64,000 bases of DNA from Gyrodactylus bullatarudis. Taxonomy: Eukaryota; Platyhelminthes; Monogenea; Gyrodactylidea; Gyrodactylidae. Location: NCBI GenBank assembly GCA_012064415.1, contig SSNU01000060.1, positions 410,719 to 474,718 on the forward strand, given 5' to 3'. The notes under the pieces are model-generated. The model made no database searches. It was not told the origin of the DNA and was given only the letters and a program-made list of their open reading frames with translations. Positions 1 through 14,200 of the stretch are shown piece after piece; the first letter of the stretch is position 1; each line of letters starts with the position of its first letter. The position numbers and the translations under genes were made by a program.

Positions 1-744
1 AAAATCATTATCCTAAGATGACTAAAAAAACAAACTCCTCGTAGAAGTGACGTACACATTAAAAAAAATCTCAACATAAAAATAATTTAATTCAAAGGAT
101 TAATACCTGAAAATTAATAAACTTCAGATTAAAAATTGTTTGGTTCCCTCCCATTGGTTCGAAATAAGGCTGATTTAGGTATATAACCAAGGCGTAAGGG
201 ATGGTTGGAGCAAATTGGGAAGAAAACGGGTCCCTCACCTAATCCACATAATGTCCAAAATATAAAGTAAATGGCCAAAAGTAAACTGACTTGAGCCATT
301 TTATGATACACCGAATAGATCTTTGACTTTTTGTAAAAACTTTGTAGAAATTTGATTCTGTACGAGAAGCAAGACATTAAAAAGGAAACCATGCACATAA
401 AGCCACAAAAAACCCACGATAGTCTTTTGGAAATGTTTCTTACTACTTTTTGTTGTCATTTGATTTATTTGAGAAAAATTTTCTACTCTCTACACAGATT
501 CTAAATTTTTCAGTTTAGCTTCAAGTGAATCTTGAGTCTCAAATTTCCTTCCAAGAGAAATATAAGATTACTGATATTCGAAACTCTTTGTTTCGGATTA
601 TTTTAATAGGCATCTATAAAACATTTAATACACCTAGTTATTAATATGTGAATGGGAATTCATAATTTAGCCAAAATTCTCTCGAAATCGAATTTGATCA
701 AGAATTTTTGGCCAACCATTTGAAGAAAGATACAATTTTCTAGA

Positions 745-1346
745 TAATTATTTCTTTTGAATTCTAAAACGGAATGAGCTAATAAGATGAGGATATTCGA
801 AAAAATTCTTTTTTCAACTTTTGAACCCAAAATTTTTATCGATTTCGATGATTCGAAGCATTTAAGTGATGATATTTGGGATCAACATTAAACAAATAAT
901 CCGAATTTGGCCATAGAGATTGCGAAGATTTTACTGTTTCCGAGAAAATGTTAAACTCCCAGATTTTGGATAATTTGCCTTCGTGATAATCGAAAAATTC
1001 AAATGGTTCGATTTCCCACAGTAATGACAAATTTCAGTAAACTTCTGCAGGTGAATTCGAATTCTTTGTCTAAAGTTGATCCCAAATATCATCACTAAAC
1101 TGCTTCGAATCATCGAAATCGGTAAAAATTTTGGTTTCAAAAGTTGAAAAAGTGGAAATTTGGTTCATTATTGATATGCGAAAAACGGCGTAATTTTGGT
1201 CAGATTGAATTTTTTTCGAATATCCTCACATCTTATTAGCCTATTCCATTTAGAATTCAAAAATTATTTTTTCTGTGAATCCGGAGAAAAATATTGAGTT
1301 TTTCTGTAAAATTAGTAAATTTTCATCTTCATGTCAATTAGGTTTA
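745..1346. repeat. Hairpin repeat subfamily C
   Basis: GAATTCTAAAACGGAATGAG (760) pairs with the inverse near 1235-1260, TATTTGGGATCAACATTAAAC (about 874) with TTGATCCCAAATATC (about 1076), and the right end is CATGTCAATTAGGTTTAA. Nearly the whole block is self-complementary. Confidence 0.7.
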
Positions 1347-1719
1347 AATCTTATAGGTATTTAATTGTGATATAATAGAGGTAAACATTTTATATTAACT
1401 TCGATAGAGGGGAAAATTGACTCAATTCTCATTTTCTCAGAATATTTTTCCACAAAAGGTCTTGGTTTCTTTTTGTATTTATTATTGGAATTATTTATGG
1501 AATAAAAAATCAAACAAGAACCCAGAAAATTTTCAAAATTACTAAGTTTACTTGTAAGTAGTAAGACCATCCTTTTGCTTTTGAACGCCTAAAAATGAAA
1601 CTTGACCTCTATTATGTCACAGTACTTTTAAAGTTAAAATTTTTACTCAATTCGAAATATTTTGTTCATGATTGAATAACTTTTACGGTCAGCCGTTCAA
1701 AATTGAATTCCACAAATCT

Positions 1720-1925
1720 ACCTCAAATCTCGAGATAAGGCCATACTCAAAATCATAAAAATCTTAAAAATTATCAATCACTTTGAAATTAACATAAAAC
1801 GGGAATTTGGCGCTAACTCTAGATTTGAGAAATGACCGTATTTTTTCAAAAAGTAGGCATCATAATCTGAATTCCTTTGTAAAAATCATAGTTTACCAAC
1901 TTTATATCAACCAAGTTTATTCAAT
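1720..1925. repeat. Terminal half of a hairpin repeat
   Basis: GGGAATTTGGCGCTAACTCT (1801) to TAAAAATCATAGTTTACCAA CTTTATATCAACCAAG is a right arm of subfamily A/B without its left partner. Confidence 0.55.
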
Positions 1926-4423
1926 TCAATTTCAACTTTCTCCTGTCTGCCCATTATTTGTCATAAAATAGATTTTTTTCAGTCAATTCAGACATGTATG
2001 TAGGGTTTATCATCATGGCAAGGGAAATACTCGTCTGTCTGCAAAATTAACTTTATCCATACCCCTGGAATAATACTAGGTTCAATTGGCATATGAGTGC
2101 AATTAAGAAATACATTATATGGGTAATCCATTCGGGTTTTCCCTATGGCTCTAGATCTCAGCAATGAAAACAAGGTTGAACACTAACTCAAATTTAGACG
2201 AGACTTCATATTACCAGGGAAGATGATTATGACTCATAGGTTATGAGCCTCAAAATCGACTATTTGATTCTTATACTATTTCAACTTTTAAATAACTATT
2301 TTTAGTAACTTAAATTTCCATGCCATGTTTAGTTATAATCCCTGATCCTGATTGGTCCTTGAAATTCCGACTAATCAGATTATGCTAAATTTATCGATAC
2401 AATCAAAAATTGAGTGAATAATTTTTCGATTACCTTACCACGTTTCAAAAAGCTGAAAAGTTCTAAAAGCAATTTCCTCATGAATTCACTGTAATATGCA
2501 ATCGCATGTATCACCTCGTAGAAATTTCAAAACTGATAGATTTAACATGATGAAGATTTTTAATAGAAAATTTCAATAAAATGATTAATTACTAATTTTT
2601 AAGCTACTATTTTTCCTAGCTCTGCCCATAAACTAAAAGCAATTCTAAAGATTTTTCAGATCTCTCAATTTTTTCATCAAGTATTCAAATATGCTATATA
2701 TTCAAAGGAATGCAGATCATTTAGTAGTCAGTTCCTAGCACAAAAGTTATTTCACTTTTTATCTATGACCCTGAGAAGTATATTTTCCAAAAACGTTTAT
2801 TTGAATTAATATAAGACTAGTTTGACATCTTTGCGTATCCCAGGAGATAGATTTTCTGAGCCTTGAATGAATTCTATGCTGAAATGATATCTGATAGTAG
2901 GACTTGGAGGGCTAAAAATATAGTTGAGAATATTCAAGGCAATGTATTTGAAAGTAAACAAACTTTATTTTATACAAACTGTATAGGATAGCAATTTGTA
3001 AAGGGTTTGGTATCAGGAGATGGGAAAAAAACCTGTCAAAAGTGTTATGCATTATTAGTCTACCAGATTGTATATTTACATGACTGATAGAACTTTTAAA
3101 TGATGAAGTACAAAATATTATTTATAAAACATTTTATTTCAAGAAAGAGTGTTTCTTAAATCTATCTATAAATCCAAGACTAATCTCAATAGGAGAGCTT
3201 AATTTCAATCTTGGAGTAAATATGGTCTTGTCGTGTAAAGCTATTAGTTTATATTAAGATGGGAATTTTCATAAAGTCAACGATTTCAAATCTCGAATTA
3301 GCGCTAAACTTTGAGTTGAAATGTTTTGCTGATTAATTAGGATAACAATAAAACATGAAAACTACTTGAGCTTTGGAATAGTCAAAAACTTTCAGATATG
3401 TTTTATTCGTAAAAATTACATTATCGAGGCTCCAAAAATTCTTGATTAAATTCGAATTCTTCATATAAATTAGATGTATTTTTCTTCATTTGGCCATTAA
3501 AACTTTGGACTTGGATACTACCGTTGTAATTGGTTCTCAACTATCGATCAAATTATAAAATGTAATAATATTTAACCTCACATGATTCAACGAGAATAAA
3601 TGTTACCTTTGAGCTTGTTTTTTGCTAGGCTTTTTCGTATTCATTAATTTGAGGCTTTTAGATTTTCCTAATCCTTTCTGTTATAATGTCAGTTTTTTAA
3701 ATATACCATTTGATTTTATAATTGATCTGGGTAATAATAAGAGTGTTGGTATAATTGGACCTTTTCAGTGTATGCCTGGACTTATTACCTACATTCTTGG
3801 TAACACATAAAGAATAAAATTTAATTACAAAATCTCGTCTATTCCTGATTTTACAAGGGAGATTCATACTTGTATAGATGAAACAATGATTGAAAAATCA
3901 TACAAAGTTTATTTTCCAATTTCCAATTTGTATATTATAAAGGGGGCTCTCCTTGTTCGTAATACGTAAATAATGAACATGGATCATACTTGAATTGTAT
4001 GTCTAATGAAGAGGAATTTATACATGGGAAGAGAATCATAATGTCTTTTGACATTTTTCTTGATCTGTATTCCCGTAACTTATTTAATTTTACTGTGAAT
4101 CACACGAATTTTTTCATTTTATCTTGAAGAAAATCCAAGTTTTTTCCTCTTGCTGGAAACACCTTTATGTCGTGAAGGCTTGCTCTGCCATCAAGCACCC
4201 TCATGGTTTATCTGACATAACTCAAGCTCTCTGCTAGATAAGAATGACTTTTAGGCAATATTTCTCGATTATTTACTGATTTTTAAAATTCTCAGGTATG
4301 TGTATCTTCTTACATTAACGCCTTGAAATGAGCTGAGACAAACGCTTATTATGAAACAAGAGATTAATGGTCCTGATACTCTAGCACAGCAAATTTTTAA
4401 AATAAATTTTAATATATCTTGTC

Positions 4424-4991
4424 CATTTTTCAAAATTTGGCGCCAAAATCCCATTTTTTCGAATTTTGAACTGAAAATTTTTGTTGATTTGAAAGGGAGA
4501 GTTTGATCGAATTAGTTTTTTCTAAGTTCGGGATTAGACAAGAAAGCTGACTAGCACCGTCAAGTTAGCGACAGCTTCCCCATTTTCGAGAGATTTCGAA
4601 TTATCGAAATTTCATTGATTTTTGCGTAGTGAAAATGTTCAAAAAATCCAAACTCCGCTTCCAAACGATAATGAGGTTATGCATCAGATAAGATTCAGTT
4701 GAATTGATTTTCTTCTCTAATCTTGATCCTGAAAAACCTCTTTCCATCAACCTCCAACTTTCAAATCAACAAAAATTTTCAGTTCAAAGTTCGAAAAAAT
4801 CGGATTTTGGCGCTAAATGGGAATTTGAAAAATAACCATATTTTTCATAAAAATAATTTTTTTCATAATTCTTTCTTCAACTGGTGAAAGTGGACAACAT
4901 GAGTAGGATCCCAGAAAATCCGAATCTTTGATGAAAACATCGAGACTTCTGTAAAAATCATAGATTCCTAACTTCATATCAATTAGCTTTA
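4424..4991. repeat. Hairpin MITE subfamily A, left terminus lost
   Basis: Its right arm ends GATTCCTAACTTCATATCAA TTAGCTT then TA. The left arm starts inside at the GGCGCCAAAATCCCATTTTTT segment, which pairs with GATTTTGGCGCTAAATGGGA of the right arm. From about 4608 to 4991 it is nearly identical to 6755-7134. Confidence 0.75.
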
Positions 4992-5867
4992 GGTTTTCTT
5001 AGAACAAATAAAATAAACGGTGACCGATTATTCGTCAAAACTACCATGTTATTTCAATCCATGTGGACAGAAATGTAATATTGTTTCTTCCCTAGATGAT
5101 TATAATTTCCGAAATAATAATAAATGTATACGTATTCATTTAACTGGTCAAGATTTAGTTCATAACACATTCGTTGAATTTGAATTTTTTTGTTTATCAA
5201 ACCATTTATACTAGCTCGCATACGTCCGATAGTGATTTATTGAAAAATAAATTCAATCTCATTTTTGGAATTATTACATGTGTAATACCAGTGTCAGTTG
5301 AAAGATATTTTCCTTGTATTAAAGAATTAATTGATAATGCCCTCTCCCTGCATTGTATTCATTGAGTCTATTATTCAATGTTATCTTTGGCCTACGTCTT
5401 ATATCTCGACCATTTTGACTGCTTGAATATAGGATGATCTGAGATCAGTTCTTTCAAAAATTTTAAAGTTTAATTTGATATTTACGAAAATGCGCCAAAA
5501 TTTTCTATTTTTAAATGTTTTATCCTAAATATTTTATCGGTATTCGAACCAATTAAATCCCGATATTTGGCCTTAAAATTAGACCAAGAATTCTAATTTA
5601 TCAATTGAAATTTGAAGAAATTCCACTGAAAATTTAAAAGTTTAACTTGAAATATGGCGAATATTTGTGAGATTCTTTGGTCGATGAATGATAGTAAATT
5701 AGTAGATTTTATCGGAATAGGACCAACCTCTATTAAAAGCCTCTTCCAGACGTTTCGGTACTGAGATAGTCAAGTACCTTCTTCAGAGATTTCAGGCTAC
5801 TAGTGTGTCTCATCCAAAGTTGGTTATATTCCACTTTTAAATCTTCTTCTACTACTATACACCTGGT

Positions 5868-6345
5868 TAATTTGAAGATGGGAATTTATGATTTTTACAG
5901 AATTCTCATTTTTTTAAACAAAATGGAATTTGATCAACAATTTTTGGAATCATAACGCCTACTTTCACGAAATGAATAGAAAAAATTTCGAAAAAATCAA
6001 TTTCCAAGGAAAATACGGCAAATTTGATATCTCAAAGTAGCACCAAATTCCCTTTTCTTGAACTTTGAGTTTAAATATTTTGCTGATTTCAACCTGACAG
6101 AGTAATCAAAAATTGATTTCTAAAACCGATTATCATTATAATACTTTCATCATAAAAATTCGTCATTTTTTAGGGATCTTGAATCAAAAAAATTTCATCG
6201 ATTTTCAAGTATTTTTCAAAATTAGATTCAAAATATTTGAACACTTTTACCTCATCGTGTGGGCCTCGTGGTCTAGATTCCAGAAAAACTTGATCAAATT
6301 CCATTTTTTGATGAAAAAATATTTATTGTAGATTTCAAATTCCAT
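5868..6345. repeat. Hairpin repeat subfamily B
   Basis: Starts TTGAAGATGGGAATTTATGA and runs through CACCAAATTCCCTTTTCTTG and a TTTCATCGATTTTCAAGTA core to GATGAAAAAATATTT. Matches 55445-55937 and 15495-16050 over most of its length, in either orientation. Confidence 0.65.
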
Positions 6346-6499
6346 CATGGGATTTAAAACAATTTTCCAATTCTTCGGTCTGGCTATATTTCTATCGTCG
6401 ATTCCAAATATTTTGATTCAATTGCTTCAAATTCATTATGGTGTTGTTACAATTTTTGAGTTCTCGACTATCCGCAGAATAATACTCAGTATTGTTTAT

Positions 6500-7134
6500 A
6501 AAAAAATTTTTTTAAGATTTTTTGGAATCCTGCTCATGTTGCCCACTTTTACCATTTGAAGAAAAAAATTATTTTCATGAAAAATATTATTTTTATGAAA
6601 AATATGGTCATTTTTCAAATTCCCATTTGCCGCCAAAATTCCATTTTTTCGAACTTTGAGCTGAAAATTTTTGTTGATTTGAAAGGGAGAGGTTGATCGA
6701 ATGAGTTTTTTAAGGATCAAGATGAGATAATAACGCTAAATAGCACCGTTATTATCGAAATTTCATTGATTTTTGCGTAGTGAAAATGTCAAAATATCCA
6801 AACTCCGCTTCCAAACGATAATGAGGTTATGCATCAGATAAGATTCAGTTGAATTGATTTTCTTCTCTAATCTTGATCCTGAAAAACCTCTTTCCATCAA
6901 CCTCCAACTTTCAAATCAACAAAAATTTTCAGTTCAAAGTTCGAAAAAATCGGATTTTGGCGCTAAATGGGAATCTGAAAAATAACCATATTTTTCATAA
7001 AAATAATTTTTTTCATAATTTTTTCTTCAACTGGTGAAAGTGGACAACATGAGTAGGATTCCAGAAAATCCGAATCTTTGATGAAAACATCGAGACTTCT
7101 GTAAAAATCATAGATTCCCAACTTCAATTAGCTT
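6500..7134. repeat. Hairpin MITE subfamily A
   Basis: Left arm TTTTTTGGAATCCTGCTCAT (6516 on) pairs with ATGAGTAGGATTCCAGAAAA (about 7050) of the right arm, ending CCCAACTTCAATTAGCTT. A few bases are missing in the terminal repeat. It directly follows a subfamily B copy. Confidence 0.75.
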
Positions 7135-7892
7135 CAGTAAATTATCATCCTTCTTTAGCTTAATTCTAACTAGCTTTATTTGTCCAAATATAGACTTTAT
7201 AAATTTATTCCTCTATATTTATCACTGGCCAAAAGAAAAATATTAATGTCATAGACTATTCAAAAGACACTGTATATATAATTTCTTCTAATAATTTCTC
7301 TTTATAACTCTATTCATAATAGACATTTTTATCTTATCTCTCAGAATAAATACTAAATAATATTATTACTTATTTTTCATTCATTTGGATTTTCAACTCT
7401 TCTTCTCTCAGAACTATAGAAGCTAGAGTTCCTTGTACCGTATCATTCAACCAATGGTTTTAGTGATAGCTATAATATCAACTCAAAAATTTCAAGAAAA
7501 CAGTTTTTAAGAAACTTTTGTTATTTTTTCAAATTTTTACCGTATCATCATATGAAGCATGATGTTTAGGGATTCTAAAATCACTCTGAATTTTAGTAAA
7601 AGATCAAATTTAAAGAAATAACTGCATAATAAAAAATACTGTTAAGAATTCATATGTCTAATGAGTAGTTTCCGAGTAGGAATTAGAAATTCAAAAGAAT
7701 AAGATGATGTTTTATTATGCCCATTGGCATTGTCATGATGTGACATGGTTTTTATTCTATCCAAGGATATATCCAAAATATATCATCTGAGATTATATAT
7801 ATCAGAAGATTCAATTCTTCCTAACGTGTTCAAGATCCAAAGGGAAGGTCAGCCAAAATATCTAAAGACTTGTTCTTATTAAATCACCGGTA

Positions 7893-8268
7893 TGGTCTCG
7901 ATAAATTTGGGGATTAATGATTTTTACAAAATTCCCATTTTTTCATCAAGGTCTCAAAAGTTTCTATGGGTTTTTGGAAATCGATTCAAAAGGTAGACTG
8001 ATTAAGAAAAAAATAGATTCAGAAAGAGACTATTTTTAATTTTTGAGTTGAAAATTCTTGTTGACTTAAGGGTGTGAGAAGGGTCAAACTTTAATTTTTA
8101 GAAACACCAATCGACAAGGCAACCAATTTTCAAGCAGTAATAAATGCTGGAAAAATAAGAAGTAGAATGATAGTCCTGAAAAATAACGTTTTATTATTCT
8201 CAAACATTGAAATTAAAAAAAGAATTTTGTAAAAATCATCAATTCTCAAATTCATCGATAATTATGAG
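7893..8268. repeat. Short hairpin repeat
   Basis: Left TCGATAAATTTGGGGATTAA TGATTTTTAC and right GTAAAAATCATCAATTCTCA AATTCATCGA are inverted repeats; related to subfamilies A and B, with a shortened middle. Confidence 0.6.
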
Positions 8269-9078
8269 TTATAACTTTACTTTTCATATCACATTCAAAA
8301 CAGAAAAAAAATTGAAATTCATCCTTTCTTTTTCCTTTCAGAGAATATCGAAGATGTCTTAAACTGACGTGAAACAAAAGCCGAGAAACAAATGAAAAAT
8401 AAAGAAACGAATTATTATTGTTACAATCTATCATGTAATTTTTGACAAATAAAGCTCCAGTTTTCGATATCTAAGCTGATTTCATGATTTTTACATTTTA
8501 TAGAAGAACCTTTAGATAGAAAGGAAAGGAGTTTTTATTCACCAAATGTACACTTCTTCATGGTTCATCAACTAGATCTAGAAGAAATTTCGTAAAATTA
8601 GAGACAGTCTGTAATTCTGTTTGATAACGTTTCGAATTTCCGGAATTCTGATCTTTTATAGGTTTTAGATAGGAAAAAGAAAATCTTTAATATAAGTTTG
8701 TTTCTGAGTCTTTTTCTGACAATCCCGAGAAAATTATTGAGAACTCAGTGAAAGATTCTTATGAAAAGTCAAACTGATTTGGTACTATTTATGAAATATA
8801 ATTACTAGAATAGGTCTGGTTTTTGGAAATATTGGCTACTTTTGAGAATAACCCTGAAGAAAATACTCTGCAAAGGAAATACTTCATCACCTAATTATTT
8901 GAGAGTAAGCAATAAATTTAGACTGAAAATGGTTGTAACATATACCAATCGGTAGATAGTTTCTTTCACATTAGATCTACCATGAACTGGCTAGAGCCAA
9001 TAAGTTAAAGTGATTTCTTGATCTTGATTCCTAAATCTTAACATTTTTAATTTTCTTTGTTTCACAAAAAACCTTATA

Positions 9079-9416
9079 CAGGGAGTATAGATTTACACAC
9101 TTCCATTCAGTTGTGAGTAGTCGCAATTTTTAAATAAATACAAAATCTTGTCTTTGTACTATGAAGTAGGTCTATTAAGGTCTTGGTATAAATTTCTGAC
9201 TAAAAATTTCAAAAAGTTGAGATTTTTAGATCAATCGATCAGAGAATTGAATTCTGATCAGAATGGTGTCGTATATTTTGGAGGAGTTAGGTTTTACAAT
9301 ATACAATTGTAATCTCAGAGTTCTTACCCATAAGTAGTTAAGTAGATAAAGATGTATTCCATGTTTCTATCGTTTTCAATAAAAAGGCAATTATCAATCA
9401 TTCAAAAGACTCCCTG
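9079..9416. mobile_element. Possible small TA-flanked MITE
   Basis: CAGGGAGT at 9079 and ACTCCCTG at 9409 are inverted and both are bordered by TA. The inverted match is only 8 bp, so this may be chance. No coding content. Confidence 0.3.
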
Positions 9417-11016
9417 TATGAATCGATAAAGAATATAATTTGATATAAAAACTTTCTCTCATCATCAAATAAAAGACAAACTAAAGGACTTATATATAGC
9501 CTGCCTCTGTCTTCCCTAAACCGTGTTACCAATAAAATGAGGTATATAACTTGCAAATTATTTCCAGTTAATTATCCCTATTTTTATTGTTTATTGTAAT
9601 ATTTATTTTTTAATTCATGACATACTATCTAGAATTATTTCTTTATTAATTAGAGGTCGGTAAGAAACTGATGTAGCCAATGTGGTGATCTGACTTTGGC
9701 AATGTTACTATAGTAAAGACTGCTTTTAGAATCTCAACTTTTCTTAATTGGAACAATTAAGAAGTAGAATCAGTCTTAACTTTTCATTTCTAAAAAAAAG
9801 GCAAAATACTAGAGCTGTCGAAATCCGGTAAAGAAATTTTAATTAAAAATGGCATCTGTTACAGTCGGAACCGAAACTCGATGGCCACCCCAGTCAGAAG
9901 AAAATAGAGCGTAATATATCACGAAAAATATACAAACATACCAAAATTTCACAAGGAGTTCATTGGTGCATTCAGTTTTCCTTTTAATTTGCGTTTTAAG
10001 GGTAAAATTTACAAGTACGAAACATTGAGTTTTTAAAGCTTTATTGCGAGATTCAGAGAGGTTTTAGAGAGTTCAAAAGCAATTTAGTGTATAAAAGAGA
10101 AGTTCCTTTTTCATAGGAACATTAAAGTTTCCCTTCAAAGGCACTCTAAAAACACCTTTTTATGTAGGTCTACTTGTCTACCAAGTCTTCAGTGCTTTTT
10201 CGATAATGGTTGATATTATTTTTCTTGGCTTCTTTGAGCTCGAAGCCAATGGGTTAAGAGAAAATAATCCTGGATTTTGTGTCAGTTTAAGCTCGGAATG
10301 AGTCTAAATTTTCTAAATTATAAAAGATTCGCTTGAAAGAACAATGAAATTTCTTCCATAAATCAGGGTTTGTAATTCTTATCGTTGATTTTTGATCAAA
10401 AACTAACTTTGTTTCAATCCCAATTCTGTATTGCATTAATTATCGGTCTAAGCTTCACCTTACAAGATGCTCTGATAAGATTAGCTGACATGGTTAATTT
10501 AAATACTCGAAACAAAAAATACATTGAGGTCATAATAGATAGGCTCTCTAACATTACTTGAATGCAGCCATTTTTTTTTCTTTCTATCTGATCAATATAC
10601 ACAAAGTGTCAACGCAAAAAACGTACTATAAGCTTCAGCGTGAGATTTTATTGTATTTCTTTTCTTTTTTTACTATACATAATGCACTACTATCGATATT
10701 ATGAATGAATTTGAAATGAGTAAATAATCTAATTTGAATCTCAATTCTGATTGGCTGTTGGAAAAGAACCAATGAAATTGAGCCTAATTCACAATTGAAT
10801 AAAAACATCATATAATCTTGATTTCACTAGTGTCGAATTTTCTTCATGGACACTTTCTACTGAGTCAACCAGATTAAATAAGAATAATAATCAGAATGTT
10901 GTTATCTTTCCTCATCCCTGGATCTCTTTCATTTTAGAGGAGAAACCCCCTTATTGTTCTTGGAGTTTTTGGATAATTTGGAAAAAAGGAAAAAAAAAAG
11001 TAAAAACAAACAAATC

Positions 11017-11203
11017 ATGATTCGAATTACACCTTGGAATATTCTATTTATAACACTGACCCTTGATTATCTCATTTCATTACATGTGAATTGTAGTAGA
11101 AATTTGGATATTAACAATTTTTATCTGCCTTCACATGAGATTGCTTCTGACAACCTCGAGGAGTTATACCCGAATGGCAAATTTCTGGATCCTTGCAAGT
11201 CAA
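11017..11203 (+). CDS. tld: tld exon 1: signal peptide and start of prodomain
   Basis: The ATG at 11017 opens [20 protein letters not shown], a good signal peptide with a hydrophobic core, and the exon ends with the DPCK stretch seen at this point in Tolloid/BMP1 prodomains. The donor is GTGAGT at 11204; one base carries over. The same frame is open upstream without an ATG, and a strong acceptor-like TTCATTTTAG ends at 10937, so an upstream untranslated exon (or less likely a coding one) probably joins at 10938. I chose 11017 because it is the first ATG and is directly followed by the hydrophobic segment. Confidence 0.82.
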
Positions 11204-14200
11204 GTGAGTAACTTGAAATTAATTTCAAAAATCTTGTTGAAAAATTCTCTTTTGTAGTAAATTTTAAGCCATAGCTAATGACAATGGTTTGGTTTAGGAT
11301 CATTCATTGTCAAAATAGAGATAGATTCCTAAATATTCGGCTTTCTTGTCTAGTTGAGAACCCAAAAAAACTTCTTTAGCCATTGTGCCTCTTTCAAATC
11401 AATAAAAAGTGGGATTTCAACATCAAAATTCAGATTTTTTCTACAAGACCCTAGTTGAGTTCCCAATGCTTAAGTATGATGTTATTTTAAACTCTCAGGA
11501 TGATTCTTTACAAGAAGCCTTTTAGACATTTTCAAAATTAACCTTGCATTTGAGTTGAAAAAACTTGTTTGTAGAAAATTATATCAACTCTGTTATCTAA
11601 ATCAGAGACTTTTGAACAGTCGGGGAGAATTAATTGTTTGAACTTTAGTATTTAAGCAGTTTGATTAGTAAGATATCAATGATTTATCAATAAATGTTTT
11701 TCCTTTATTTTTGAATCTAGTTGAAATAAATATCAAAAATAATCTTGACCATATTTTCGACTATATTTTTGACCAAGGTAAGCCTGTAACTATCAAGTTC
11801 TCTCGAATATGGTTAATTTGGCGCTTTCGTTGAAATTCTTTTGTATAACTGGTAAATTATCATCTTTAAATCAACTAGCTTAAGGTTGCTTAATATACCT
11901 GCTTATTTGACGAAATAAAAAGGTTTATTCATCAAATATTGCTTAAAATTAATTCAGACCAAATAATTATTTTGAATTTTCGAGAAGGTCGAAGAAAATA
12001 TTCAAAAAGCTCTTTTTCTTGAAAGAAATGAGCGTTTTAAATTGAAAGAATTATGGAGAAAATTAACTCCAAAATCACAAAACTTTCGACAAAAAAGTAG
12101 CTGGAATGCGCAATTTTTGTTTTGGGCGACACTCAAGGTTGCGTTAGGTAGGAAATTAAATTTTGAATTTAATTTGTTAATTGAAATTTTCATTTTATTA
12201 AAAATTTAATTGCTTGAAATTATTTTTCAATTTCAAATTCGGATTTTTTTCAATTTTTCTCAAAAATCAACCACAATTTAGAAAATATATTAACAGATCT
12301 GAAATCAGCACAAAATTTAGAAAATCCTATTGCACATAATGTCCTACTTTGTAGTTCACAAATTTTGAAAGTAACTGTTCAACTCCCCCCCCCCACACAC
12401 AAATCCATGCATTCCTGTTGTAAACGCTCTAATATTTTTGGTTACCTTGATAATTAAACTCCAAATCAAGCGTAATTCTAATTTTCAGCACGTTGACTTG
12501 GAAATCCAGGATCATCAGTCTAGGTTCAAGCAAAACTCTTAATTAGGGTAATACAAGTTTATGCGTCCATTTGATAGAAAATAGCAGAAGAAAAACTTTC
12601 TATTGAACCTTGTGTTTTAAATTTGATTCAGATATGCATAAAATTTCAATTGAAGGTGTCAAATTTTTAAATTCGCGCCACCATTTTTCATTGAATTTTA
12701 CTACGAGAAATGATAAATTTTGAATTATTGCACAGACTTTGAATCTGACTTTCACGTCAAATTAATATTAACTATATTCTGTGTACATCCTGAAAAAACC
12801 CATTCAATTCGGGAAAAATTGAAATGGCATATTAGAATATCACAAAATTTTTAATTTAGTTTTCGAATCTATAAAGAATCTATTTAAAACATAAAATAGA
12901 AAAGTGTTCGGAGAAAAAAGGGTTGTCTTTCTATACTCTTGATAAAGCTAGTTGACATGAAGATGAGAATTCACAGAAAACTCAAAATTCTGGATTCACC
13001 TAAAGAAGTTAGTAAGAATTCATTATCTAACAGCACTAAGGCGACCAAAATGCCCTTTTTGAGAGTGAGTCTATAAAATACTTTGAAAAGATTATAAATT
13101 CAGTCCTTTTTTTTCTAAACCTCTTAATAAGAGATATAAGTTTGCTTTTTTTGCCTATTTGGAGGAGTCTTGCCTTAATGATCTTAGTTTAATTTTCATT
13201 TTCTGAATCTAATTTTATGGGGGACTCGGTAAACAGCCAATAGAAATGGCTCATCCAACTCAACATCTCATTCTATTCACTTGAAAGGCTCGAAGAATCG
13301 AATTTTTTAAAATCACTACTTGTGAGAGACATTCGATTTTCATGAATTTGCCTTTTTTGCCTTTTTCTGATTTAAAAATTGCCTTTTTTCATTAAAAAGT
13401 ATGCCTTTTTCTGGTCGCCCTAATTATCACAGATTATAGTAGATAGAAAAGTGGAAATTTGAAAATCGAAAAATGGCCTAATTTTCGTCAGATTGATTTT
13501 TTTAGAAATCTTTTTGTCTCATCTCATGGGCTCATTTCATTATATTTTTCTGACTTTACGGGTTTCTGTAAGGATTGCAAATTCTCATGACAACGCTAGA
13601 TTAATGATGATTTAATATCATTGCTCTCGTAACGATTTAAATTTCATCTGTTATTGTGAAGATGCTCAAGAATCATACTTATTTCTTAGATTTTATAAGC
13701 CGTACCCATTAGAGATCTTTAAAAAGATAAGGTCAATTTATTTGTATACCAACTAAATACAATTGGAATTAACAAAATAGTATATATGTTACTCCTTGAA
13801 TAAAAATGTAGCAATTTTTGCTAAGAACAACTTGGCTTCCCCACCAACAACCCTTGTTAGCAACATTTACTTTCATATTTTCTTCTGTGTTGTTCTTAGT
13901 TGACCTTGCTATTTTGTATCTAACCAAGGAAATTCTGCAGAAAGGTTCTCTAACAAAATCTGATGTAAATATTCCTTCAAGATCTCCTGTGTTATAACAA
14001 CACTACTTGGGGAATTATTAATCAACAGGTTGGGTAATATATACTATCGTTGTATAACTGTGAAATATATACACAAGAATCAAGTGTGAGGTCATCTTTG
14101 GCTAAATATGGAGAGCCAAAATATGATATTTAAAAGTACGTTTGTAATCTATTTGTTGAAGTTGGTTCTCTTAGCAGTTCCCCTTCAGTCATGATATAGT

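Larger units (their letters stand above)
1..10937. other. 5' intergenic region, no gene supported
   Basis: Apart from the repeats listed separately, I see no gene. Open frames of 60-89 codons (for example 129-398 on the - strand, 3622-3810 and 5020-5365 on the +) carry no motif I know and lack the codon texture of the real exons. Untranslated 5' exons and the tld promoter may lie here; a CCAAT-type box (GATTGGCT, about 10749) is the only hint. Confidence 0.6.

Noticed and set aside
129..398. 89-codon open frame on the - strand
   Set aside because: No recognisable motif and no exon-like splice context; frames of this length occur by chance in this window.
3622..5365. Several 60-70 codon frames on the + strand (3622-3810, 5020-5214, 5174-5365)
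   Set aside because: No known motif, no consistent joining and no similarity between them that I could recognise.
5740..5810. GACGTTTCGGTACTGAGATAG followed by CTTCTTCAGAG
   Set aside because: Reminiscent of tails of some non-LTR or Penelope-type elements, but too short and without coding context.
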